Shown: positions 1 to 5,925 of the stretch, piece by piece | Layout of the letters: the number at the start of each line of letters is the position of its first letter | Position numbering within the stretch: the first letter of the stretch is position 1 | Assembly: GCA_020717885.1 (NCBI GenBank) | Contig: DYDN01000014.1 | Span: 1 to 14,434 of the forward strand | DNA: 14,434 bases | Reading direction: 5' to 3' | From: Candidatus Forterrea sp. | Lineage (GTDB): Archaea > Iainarchaeota > Iainarchaeia > Iainarchaeales > JAAZKV01 | Translations under genes and position numbers: made by a program | The notes under the pieces: model-generated | Database searches by the model: none | Told to the model about the DNA's origin: nothing | What the model saw: only the letters and a program-made list of their open reading frames with translations

Positions 1-26
1 AGCAGATTACTGAGAACAGTTACAAG

Positions 27-46
27 CTAACCAATTCATTGGTTAG
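27..46. promoter_or_regulatory. 20-bp perfect palindrome upstream of the Cdc48 gene
   Basis: CTAACCAATTCATTGGTTAG has two 9-base arms that are exact reverse complements around a central TC. It ends 46 bases before the Cdc48 start codon. No T-run follows it on either strand, so it does not look like a terminator. It could be an operator for a dimeric regulator, or an RNA hairpin in the leader (7-bp stem, 6-nt loop). No clear TATA box is visible between it and the gene, so the Cdc48 promoter may lie at or before the window edge. The palindrome is seen; the function is inferred. Confidence 0.4.
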
Positions 47-92
47 TAATTGACACCGGATTGTATCAAGAGAGTAGTTTTTGGTGCTAGTT

Positions 93-2306
93 ATGCCGAC
101 AGCAAATGAGAGACCGGAGGAAGTAAAAAAGGAGCTAATTCTGCAGGTGCTCGACCCTGACCCTACTCACGTTGGAAGAAACATTGTCACTCTTGATAAG
201 GAATCAAAGGCTTTTCTTAACATTACTTCAGGGGATATTGTTCAAATAGAAGGAACAAAGAAAACCGCGGCAATTGTTTGGCCAGCAAGGACAGAGGATG
301 AGGGTAGAAAACTTATTAGGATGGATTCATTCATCCGCCATAACGCAGGGGTTGCGTTGAATGAGCGAGTGAAAGTGCAAAAAGTTGTTCCATCTGAAGC
401 GAAGAAGGTTGTTCTTGCGCCAATTGAGGAAGTTAGAATTATTGCTTCAGGATATGATAGGATTCTTAAAAAAAGTTTTTTGGGGAGACCGCTAAATATT
501 GGGGATAATGTTTGGATTAGTGTTTTTGGTTCTGGTTTTGTTTATAGGGTTGTTGATGCGGCCCCCAGAGGAATTGTAAAAGTTACTGATAATACGCAGT
601 TCATGCTTAAAGAGAAACCCGTGAAGGATGCGCTTGCGGGGGTTCCTAAAGTTGCTTATGAGGATATTGGGGGCTTAGGGGAACAAGTAAAAAAGGTTCG
701 CGAGATGGTTGAACTCCCAATGAAGCACCCAGAATTATTTCAAAAACTTGGGATTGTTCCTCCAAAAGGAATTTTACTTTATGGTCCTCCTGGGACTGGA
801 AAAACTCTTCTCGCAAAAGCTGTTGCGAATGAAGCGCAAGTACATTTCATTTCTATTTCTGCTCCAGAAATAATGGGGAAATTCGTTGGAGAGGCGGAGG
901 AGAGAGTTAGAAATATTTTCAAAGAAGCGCAGGAGAATGCGCCGAGCATTATTTTTATTGATGAGCTTGACTCAATTGCCCCAAAGAGAGACGAGGTTGT
1001 TGGAGAAGTTGAGAGAAGAGTTGTTGCGCAACTACTTTCATTAATGGATGGATTGGAAGGTAGGGGGGAAGTAATTGTGATGGCGGCAACAAATAGAATT
1101 AATTCAATTGATGAGGCACTAAGAAGGCCCGGAAGGTTTGATAGGGAAATTGAATTTGGTGTTCCTGATAAGAAAGCACGCGAACAGATTATGGGTATTC
1201 ATACAAGAGGAATGCCTCTTGAGACTGAAGGAAAAGATAAAGTGGAAATGTCTTCATTTGCCGCAATTACTCACGGTTTTGTTGGTGCGGATCTTCAGGC
1301 TCTTGCAAAGGAAGCCGCAATGAAAGCTCTGCGCAGGTATTTACCTCAAATTGATCTTGAGGAAGAAACAATTCCTCCCGAAGTTCTTGAAAAACTAAAA
1401 ATTACACAGCAGGATTTTGTTGAAGGGTTAAAGGATGTTCAACCTAGCGCTCTTCGCGAAGTTGCGATTGAAATTCCTAATGTTCACTGGAATCAGATTG
1501 GCGCGCTTGAGGAAGTTAAGCAGGAATTAAAGCAAGCAATTGAGTGGCCTCTTAAGAGTCCGCAATCATTTAAGGAAATGGGTGTGCTTCCTCCAAAAGG
1601 AGTTCTTCTTTATGGGCCGCCAGGAACAGGAAAAACTCTTCTCGCAAAAGCAATTGCAACAGAATCAGAAGCAAACTTTATTTCAATTAAAGGGCCCGAA
1701 CTATTGAGTATGTGGGTTGGGGAAGCCGAGAGGGGTGTGCGAAAAATATTTAGAAAAGCAAGACAAGTTGCGCCGTGTATTGTTTTCTTTGATGAGATTG
1801 ATGCGATTGCTCCAAGAAGAGGAACCGAAATCGGGAATAATGTTACTGAAAGAATGGTAAATCAATTACTCACGGAACTTGATGGTGTTGAGGCGCTGAA
1901 TAACGTTGTTTTCATTGCGGCAACAAACCGCCCTGACTTAATTGATCCGGCGCTTCTAAGACCCGGAAGAATTGATAAATTAATTTTAGTTCCCGCCCCA
2001 AATGAGGAAGCAAGGGAAGCAATATTTAAGGTTCATACAAAGAATTTGAAGATGGATAAGAGTGTTTCAATTAAGGATCTTGCGATAATGACAAAAGGTT
2101 TCTCCGGAGCGGATATTGAGGGTTTAGTGCGGGAGGCAGCGCTTATGGTGTTGCAGGAAAACAAAATGAAACCCGCGCCAGTATTCATGAAGCACTTTGA
2201 AGCAGTATTAAAGAAAATAAATCCAACTATTAGGGAAGAATCCGAGAAAGCGTATTCTGAGTTCAAAGAGAAAGCGCTTGATTTTAGGCCTAGTTATGTT
2301 GGATAG
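93..2306 (+). CDS. cdc48: Cdc48/VCP/VAT-family AAA+ ATPase (two AAA domains)
   Basis: This is a 737-residue protein-remodelling ATPase, the archaeal counterpart of p97/VAT. The family forms hexamers that unfold substrates and feed proteolysis in the cytoplasm. Residues about 12-100 form the double-psi-barrel N domain and about 105-170 the second N subdomain. D1 has Walker A GPPGTGKT at 231-238, Walker B D290-E291, pore loop K263-F264-V265 and arginine fingers near R345 and R348. D2 has Walker A at 508-515, Walker B D567-E568 and pore loop M540-W541-V542. Both domains therefore look catalytically complete and the length is normal. The start is ATG 93, preceded by GGTG at 83-86; in-frame TTG 81 and GTG 84 lie inside that ribosome-binding region. 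The C-terminus ends Y-V-G, so the Tyr is third from last and not in the HbYX arrangement used for proteasome docking. Confidence 0.96.
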   Translation: MPTANERPEEVKKELILQVLDPDPTHVGRNIVTLDKESKAFLNITSGDIVQIEGTKKTAAIVWPARTEDEGRKLIRMDSFIRHNAGVALNERVKVQKVVPSEAKKVVLAPIEEVRIIASGYDRILKKSFLGRPLNIGDNVWISVFGSGFVYRVVDAAPRGIVKVTDNTQFMLKEKPVKDALAGVPKVAYEDIGGLGEQVKKVREMVELPMKHPELFQKLGIVPPKGILLYGPPGTGKTLLAKAVANEAQVHFISISAPEIMGKFVGEAEERVRNIFKEAQENAPSIIFIDELDSIAPKRDEVVGEVERRVVAQLLSLMDGLEGRGEVIVMAATNRINSIDEALRRPGRFDREIEFGVPDKKAREQIMGIHTRGMPLETEGKDKVEMSSFAAITHGFVGADLQALAKEAAMKALRRYLPQIDLEEETIPPEVLEKLKITQQDFVEGLKDVQPSALREVAIEIPNVHWNQIGALEEVKQELKQAIEWPLKSPQSFKEMGVLPPKGVLLYGPPGTGKTLLAKAIATESEANFISIKGPELLSMWVGEAERGVRKIFRKARQVAPCIVFFDEIDAIAPRRGTEIGNNVTERMVNQLLTELDGVEALNNVVFIAATNRPDLIDPALLRPGRIDKLILVPAPNEEAREAIFKVHTKNLKMDKSVSIKDLAIMTKGFSGADIEGLVREAALMVLQENKMKPAPVFMKHFEAVLKKINPTIREESEKAYSEFKEKALDFRPSYVG

Positions 2307-2351
2307 TTTCAAAAGCAATTCTCTAATTCAAAACCAATTTCTTAATTTAAT

Positions 2352-2978
2352 TCAAAAAAGGCTTGTAACGAGTTCGGGCATGAATGCGAGTAGCGCGCTT
2401 ATTACAATAAAAATTATCCAAATGAATGGTTTCCACGCCATTACTTTTGAGCCGTCCAAAGGATATATTGGTAGTAAATTGAATAATGCGAACCAGAAGT
2501 TTATGAGTGCGGCGTAGCCGAACATTTTTCCAAGTAACGCATCAGCCATTAAACCGCTAATTATTAGTAAAGCAATTCCAAGTATGAGGTTTATTGCGGG
2601 TCCTGCGAGCGAAATTATTCCGTTTTGCTTTCGTGTAACAGTTTGTCCATAGAAGTATGTTGCCCCGGGTGCAGCGAAAATGAATTGTCCCATCGTAATT
2701 ATTGCAAGTCCGATTGCGATGAATAATCCCGGGTACCATGCGCGAAATTCTGAGTGGAAGCCGTAGTGTTTAGCCATTTCTCTATGTGCGAGTTCGTGTA
2801 AAACAAATCCTGTTCCTACTGCAAGTAATGCGAGCGGGAGGGATAAGATTAGGTTGCTTATGTTAAAAAAAACCGGGTTAAGTACTACTGCAAATGCAAG
2901 GCTGAGTGTGAGCCATGAAATAATCAAGTCCTTTATTTCTTGCGGTGAGAAGTGCAAAATGGAAAGATTTTTTGTCAT
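2352..2978 (-). CDS. M50-family (site-2 protease-like) intramembrane metalloprotease
   Basis: This 208-residue polytopic membrane protein cleaves substrates within or near the membrane if it behaves like its family. The zinc motif HELAH is at residues 61-65 inside a hydrophobic segment. A second family motif, NLLPIYPLDG, is at about 167-176 with D175 as the likely third zinc ligand, and SLAGPAINLILG lies between them. No PDZ or CBS domain is present, so this is a minimal-core member. The start is ATG 2978 with no Shine-Dalgarno site; a TATA-like TTATTTAAAG about 26 bases upstream suggests a leaderless transcript. It is convergent with the Cdc48 gene and divergent from the pilin genes. Its substrate cannot be read from sequence; membrane-anchored regulators are the usual type. 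Family assignment is firm, physiological role unknown. Confidence 0.9.
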   Translation of the reverse strand: MTKNLSILHFSPQEIKDLIISWLTLSLAFAVVLNPVFFNISNLILSLPLALLAVGTGFVLHELAHREMAKHYGFHSEFRAWYPGLFIAIGLAIITMGQFIFAAPGATYFYGQTVTRKQNGIISLAGPAINLILGIALLIISGLMADALLGKMFGYAALINFWFALFNLLPIYPLDGSKVMAWKPFIWIIFIVISALLAFMPELVTSLF

Positions 2979-2997
2979 ATAATCATTTTCAATATCA

Positions 2998-3012
2998 ACA
3001 ACTTTAAATAAC
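2998..3012 (-). promoter_or_regulatory. TATA box for the M50 protease gene (leaderless start)
   Basis: On the minus strand this reads GGTTATTTAAAGTT. Its centre lies about 26-28 bases from ATG 2978, which would place the transcription start at or next to the start codon. No ribosome-binding site is visible, in keeping with a leaderless mRNA. Confidence 0.5.
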
Positions 3013-3027
3013 CTTCAACAAAATTTG

Positions 3028-3059
3028 CTAGGCGACTAAGTCAATTGTCGTATTCCTAG
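3028..3059. repeat. Imperfect inverted repeat between divergent promoters
   Basis: CTAGG-CGAC at 3028-3036 is mirrored by GTCG (3047-3050) and CCTAG (3055-3059), with a 4-base asymmetry on the right arm. The element sits between the minus-strand TATA box of the protease gene and the plus-strand TATA box of the first pilin gene. That position suits a shared operator for divergent transcription. Low certainty; the repeat is visible but imperfect. Confidence 0.3.
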
Positions 3060-3060
3060 A

Positions 3061-3073
3061 AAGCTTTTTATTC
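3061..3073 (+). promoter_or_regulatory. TATA box and leader for the first pilin gene
   Basis: AAGCTTTTTATTC is a good archaeal TATA-box match. A start about 26 bases downstream (near 3092) would give a roughly 16-base leader holding GGTGGTG at 3100-3106, just ahead of ATG 3108. This unit is therefore leadered, unlike many other promoters in the window. Confidence 0.5.
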
Positions 3074-3107
3074 AGGCAATGGAGGGCTTCTTTTCAGGGT
3101 GGTGTGA

Positions 3108-3284
3108 ATGAGTTTTTTTAGTGAGGAAAAAGCGCAAATCTCTGTGGAACTAATTATTGTGCTTGCCGCGGTTGTTGCGGTAGTGCTTGTGTTAGTTTCT
3201 CAGATGCAGACGACTAGCGATGAGGGGGCGAAGAAATTAAAGGAAAAATCGGATAGTGTGTTCAAGAAGATTGATGATATTTAA
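3108..3284 (+). CDS. Small class III signal-peptide protein (archaeal type IV pilin, Flp-like size)
   Basis: This 58-residue pilin-like protein reads MSFFSEEKAQISVELIIVLA at its N-terminus. The motif K8-A9-Q10-I11-S12-V13-E14 matches the class III signal (A/Q junction, then xSxE) cleaved by EppA-type prepilin peptidases. Residues 13-30 are a continuous hydrophobic stem, followed by a short lysine/aspartate-rich tail ending FKKIDDI. The predicted mature form is only about 49 residues, like small major pilins. Start ATG 3108 is supported by the preceding GGTGGTG. The gene is followed 24 bases later by another class III protein on the same strand, suggesting an operon. The signal class is confident; being the major pilin is inference from its size and position. 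Confidence 0.85.
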   Translation: MSFFSEEKAQISVELIIVLAAVVAVVLVLVSQMQTTSDEGAKKLKEKSDSVFKKIDDI

Positions 3285-3308
3285 TAGAAGCGCGTGGGGG
3301 GGATCTTT

Positions 3309-3710
3309 TTGATAGAACGCGCGCAGTCATCACTTGAGTATTTGCTCCTCCTTGCCGCCTTCTTCGCAGTATTAGCAACTTTTGTGCCGGTAATCGCAAA
3401 TATTTCAACTGGTTTTCTTGGGGCATCTGATGATTTTCTCGCTAAACGAATCGCGCAGGATTTGAATGAACAAATTTCTTTGTTTAATTCTCTTGGTGAG
3501 GGAACAAAAAAGTCTTTTGAGTATTCTCCTGTGTCAAAAATAATTATTTATTCACAAGGGAATGATTTAGTGATTGGCTCTGAGAGAAAGCAATTTGTTA
3601 CAAATTTTCCATTGCCCCAAATTATTCCTAAACAAGAGTTCAAATCAAAAATACTTCTCAATTTATTCAAAGATGTAAAAGGTGTCCAGATATTTGTGTC
3701 TGGTTCTTGA
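3309..3710 (+). CDS. Class III signal-peptide (pilin-like) protein
   Basis: This 133-residue protein begins M(TTG)-I-E-R-A-Q-S-S-L-E-Y followed by about 20 hydrophobic residues. R4-A5 before Q6, S8 and E10 matches the class III prepilin signal, with cleavage expected before Q6. The remaining ~100 residues are a soluble, mixed alpha/beta-type domain with no recognised motif. I prefer TTG 3309 because GGGGGGATC (3297-3305) just before it pairs well with the archaeal 16S tail; an in-frame GTG at 3294 would add five residues and has no ribosome-binding site. It follows the 58-residue pilin on the same strand, and its stop codon is one base from the end of the opposing pilin-like operon. It is likely a minor pilin or pilus-associated subunit. 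Confidence 0.85.
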   Translation: MIERAQSSLEYLLLLAAFFAVLATFVPVIANISTGFLGASDDFLAKRIAQDLNEQISLFNSLGEGTKKSFEYSPVSKIIIYSQGNDLVIGSERKQFVTNFPLPQIIPKQEFKSKILLNLFKDVKGVQIFVSGS

Positions 3711-3711
3711 A

Positions 3712-4086
3712 TTAATTGTAATGTACAACGATTTTTACTTTCTTTTCAGCAAGAAAGTCATCAAGTAGTATTCCTTCTGTTGCGATTGAATTTGTTTTTG
3801 TGCCTGAATTGAGTAATTTAATTCCATTAATCCAAAGTTCTGCGTTTTTACTAAAAATTTTGTTCACATCCGCTGACATTTCAAGTTCACTCGTATTTTT
3901 TGCGCTCCATACGCGTAATAAATCATTTGCCTGCTGTGCGATTGCGAGTTCTTTTAGTGAGAGCGAGTTTGGTTGTGGCAGTGCGGCAATCATTAGTGCG
4001 AGCATTAGGAGTGAAAGCGCGGCTTCCATTGTAAAAACAAAACCCTTATTTGATGCAGTTACTCTAATTCCCATTTTCTTGGACAT
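3712..4086 (-). CDS. Pilin-like membrane-anchored protein, last gene of a four-gene operon
   Basis: This 124-residue protein carries a basic N-terminus, then NKGFVFTMEAALSLLMLALM (about residues 13-32), a prepilin-like K-G junction followed by a hydrophobic stem with an early glutamate. The E falls at +6 from the expected G|F cut rather than the classical +5, so cleavage by a prepilin peptidase is likely but not certain. The remaining ~85 residues form a soluble domain of unknown fold. ATG 4086 is three bases after the stop of the upstream gene and has GGGGAAGGGT just ahead. It is the last member of the minus-strand run of four such genes and ends next to the opposing plus-strand pilin gene. 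No specific family is recognised. Confidence 0.75.
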   Translation of the reverse strand: MSKKMGIRVTASNKGFVFTMEAALSLLMLALMIAALPQPNSLSLKELAIAQQANDLLRVWSAKNTSELEMSADVNKIFSKNAELWINGIKLLNSGTKTNSIATEGILLDDFLAEKKVKIVVHYN

Positions 4087-4089
4087 ATT

Positions 4090-4602
4090 TTACCCTTCCC
4101 CGCAAGTTTGAATGAAAATTATTCCTTTTTCTCCATCAATTAGCACGAATCTTTTTGAGGTAATACAATTCTCTGAAGTTTTTTGTGTGAGGGGGGTTAT
4201 TTCTTTCTTTCTCGCTGTTTCATAACTTATGCTTTTAACAAATATTTTCCCAAATTGCATAAATTGTGCGCGTTTAATTTCTGTAGAGCTCAGCTCATTT
4301 GTTCTTACTCTCTTTTTGTCAGCATCATAAATACATGCGCCAAGAAGAGGGTTTTGTGAATTGTTATTTTTTACCATCGCATCAGCAAGCATAAGCGCTT
4401 TTTCCTCAAGTTCAAAATTTATGCTAATGTTCTTTGCGGACTCGGCGTATCCGTTTAGTGCGAAAACAAATACAAGCACCCCAATAAGCACAATTGTAAA
4501 TGAAATTCCTGCATCAAGTGAAAAAATTATGCCCCTTTCGAAAGAATGTCCAGGTATTTGAGTCTTTGCTTTTTGTTTAACGCGTTTATTTGTAGTGTTC
4601 AC
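4090..4602 (-). CDS. Pilin-like membrane-anchored protein
   Basis: This 170-residue protein has a 23-residue basic leader, then RGIIFSLDAGISFTIVLIGV, which resembles an R-G prepilin junction with an acidic residue (D) in the early stem. The ectodomain includes three cysteines, two of them near the C-terminus (ENCITS and QTCGEG), which might form a disulfide outside the cell. The start is GTG 4602, supported by a strong GGAGGT (4611-4616 on the plus-strand map) eight bases upstream. It overlaps the 3' end of the preceding gene by 17 bases, implying translational coupling. Presumed minor pilin or pseudopilin; the exact role is unknown. Confidence 0.75.
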   Translation of the reverse strand: MNTTNKRVKQKAKTQIPGHSFERGIIFSLDAGISFTIVLIGVLVFVFALNGYAESAKNISINFELEEKALMLADAMVKNNNSQNPLLGACIYDADKKRVRTNELSSTEIKRAQFMQFGKIFVKSISYETARKKEITPLTQKTSENCITSKRFVLIDGEKGIIFIQTCGEG

Positions 4603-4909
4603 TTATTTGCACCTCCAAAATACTTGTTTTCTTAGCGGTTGTGATTATTTCAAACCTTTTTTCGCGTACCCCGATTTTTACAGAAACAATTACCCCGTTT
4701 GCATCGCACTTAATTTCTCCCAAGTACTTCTCCGCCGAGTTTGCGTAAATAGAATCAATTATTGCTCCGCATTTTTCTGCTAGCGCATTCGCTTTCACGG
4801 AGTCTTTTGCAGTTTCCATAACAGTTTTTTGTTCGTTTATTGTCCCAATAATTACTCCAAATGCTGCAGTTAGCGCTAGTAGTGCAATTATTGCGTCAAT
4901 GCTGTTCAT
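4586..4909 (-). CDS. Short pilin-like protein with an N-terminal membrane stem
   Basis: This 107-residue protein begins MNSIDAIIALLALTAAFGVI, with essentially no leader and a hydrophobic stem over about residues 5-24. This resembles a prepilin stem whose basic leader is lost or minimal, or a simple signal anchor. The ectodomain has two cysteines (AEKCGA and IKCDAN, about 21 residues apart) that could pair. ATG 4909 is preceded by AGGT six bases away, overlapping the stop region of the gene before it. The gene overlaps the next one by 17 bases. Its size and position within four co-directional genes of the same build suggest a minor subunit of the same assembly. Confidence 0.72.
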   Translation of the reverse strand: MNSIDAIIALLALTAAFGVIIGTINEQKTVMETAKDSVKANALAEKCGAIIDSIYANSAEKYLGEIKCDANGVIVSVKIGVREKRFEIITTAKKTSILEVQISEHYK

Positions 4910-4913
4910 TTCA

Positions 4914-5420
4914 TTACCTTAATTGAAATATTCTTGTTGTGTGCCCGATTGGGATTTCAAAATAAGTTATTATTTCTTCTCCAAGTCTTTTTCCAACAAA
5001 GGTATTTCTTAGTGGATTTGAGCTGTACACATACTCCGCGTAAATAACTTCTTTTGTTTGGAGCAAAATTACGGCGCTGTTATGGTTTAGTGAGGTGTTT
5101 GTGATTTCCCCAGTTTCTTCATGGAAAAGATTCATGCTTTTTGCTTTTCCCTTTAAATAATTCGCAAGTGCAGAATTGATTTCATTTTGAGCACTTGCAA
5201 CATTAAAGTTGTTTTTTAATATTTGTTCATTTAGTTTTGCATAAATTATTTTGTCGCAGTTATTCTCGAGAAGTGTTCTTTCTTTGTTCGCCTGTTCAGC
5301 TTTTATTAGTTCATTTTGCGTGTCGAATAGCTCGTTCTCGCTTTGTACAACCGCCGCTCCAAGGAAAAATAGCAGTGTAATCATCGCAAGCGCACTAGCG
5401 AACCCAAAGAATCCTTTCAT
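4914..5420 (-). CDS. Pilin-like membrane-anchored protein, first gene of the minus-strand operon
   Basis: This 168-residue protein starts MKGFFGFASALAMITLLFFL. K2-G3 followed by phenylalanine resembles a very short prepilin leader, but the stem lacks the +5 glutamate, so it could also be a plain signal anchor. After the stem, residues about 25-100 look largely helical and charged (SENELFDTQNELIKAEQANK), as in an extended pilin helix, followed by a strand-rich C-terminal part. The start ATG 5420 has no ribosome-binding site, but a TATA box lies about 26 bases upstream, fitting a leaderless start of the operon. Four bases separate it from the next gene. No named family is recognised. Confidence 0.72.
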   Translation of the reverse strand: MKGFFGFASALAMITLLFFLGAAVVQSENELFDTQNELIKAEQANKERTLLENNCDKIIYAKLNEQILKNNFNVASAQNEINSALANYLKGKAKSMNLFHEETGEITNTSLNHNSAVILLQTKEVIYAEYVYSSNPLRNTFVGKRLGEEIITYFEIPIGHTTRIFQLR

Positions 5421-5439
5421 TAAATAGCCGCGTTTTCCT

Positions 5440-5454
5440 TGGCTTAAAAACCTT
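5440..5454 (-). promoter_or_regulatory. TATA box of the minus-strand pilin-like operon
   Basis: The minus strand reads GGTTTTTAAGCC, centred about 26-27 bases from ATG 5420. This predicts transcription from the start codon itself (leaderless) and drives the four-gene run down to 3712. Confidence 0.5.
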
Positions 5455-5504
5455 CTTTAATTTTCGGCGATTGTAGAAAGTGTCCAATATTTTGAGAGTT
5501 GTCG

Positions 5505-5765
5505 TCAAATGAAGATAAACACGAGGAATAGTATGAACACGGCTATTGCAAACGCCCTGTTAATGTATGCGAATGCCCCGACTGCGAGCGGTACAAGTAC
5601 GGCCAAAAATGACATGTGCGGCCAGTAGTGTGTTAGTGCTATTGCAAATAGGGCGCCTAGCGCGATTAAGAAGAATAGTGTTGCGACAAAGTGCTCTATT
5701 TTTCCCATTATGCTTTTTTGGATTTTGCCCACCCACCCGTCAACAGTCTTTTGTATTTCAACCAT
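5505..5765 (-). CDS. Small membrane protein of unknown function (three hydrophobic segments)
   Basis: This 86-residue protein has a roughly 24-residue amphipathic N-terminus (VEIQKTVDGWVGKIQKSIMG), then hydrophobic segments at about 26-45, 52-67 and 70-86. The last runs to the very end (IAVFILFLVFIFI). There is no signal-peptide cleavage site and no motif that I recognise. ATG 5765 has a weak GAGTGA upstream and a TATA-like box about 40 bases away, giving a short leader. It lies between the pilin-like operon and pheS but seems to have its own promoter. It is a real gene by hydrophobic pattern and promoter placement; the function is unknown. Confidence 0.65.
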   Translation of the reverse strand: MVEIQKTVDGWVGKIQKSIMGKIEHFVATLFFLIALGALFAIALTHYWPHMSFLAVLVPLAVGAFAYINRAFAIAVFILFLVFIFI

Positions 5766-5798
5766 TTACTTCACTCAAATAATCCCTTTGGCTTGTTT

Positions 5799-5812
5799 TC
5801 TTAAATATTCCT
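5799..5812 (-). promoter_or_regulatory. TATA-like box for the small membrane protein gene
   Basis: The minus strand reads GGAATATTTAAGAA, centred about 40 bases before ATG 5765. Transcription would begin near 5779 and leave a leader of about 13 bases containing GAGTGA. Confidence 0.4.
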
Positions 5813-5892
5813 TTTTTCGTTTAGTTTTCAGTAATTCGCTCCCTTTTTCAAATTTTAATTAACTCCGCAAAGTTCCTTTTTTTCGTATTGTA

Positions 5893-5906
5893 AAGCTTTA
5901 AAATAA
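5893..5906 (+). promoter_or_regulatory. TATA box of the pheS-pheT operon (leaderless start)
   Basis: AAGCTTTAAAATAA is centred about 26 bases before ATG 5926, and no Shine-Dalgarno site is present, so pheS is probably translated from a leaderless mRNA. The rest of the 160-base gap from 5766 is T-rich and shows no RNA gene or attenuator. Confidence 0.55.
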
Positions 5907-5925
5907 CGTTTTCTTTAATTTCGTT

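Noticed and set aside
2278..2517. 79-residue plus-strand open frame after the Cdc48 gene
   Set aside because: Begins inside the Cdc48 gene in another frame and then runs antisense to the M50 protease; no ribosome-binding site or motif.
5766..5925. RNA gene or attenuator in the gap before pheS
   Set aside because: T-rich sequence without a cloverleaf, T-box, tandem Phe codons or stable hairpin that I can find.
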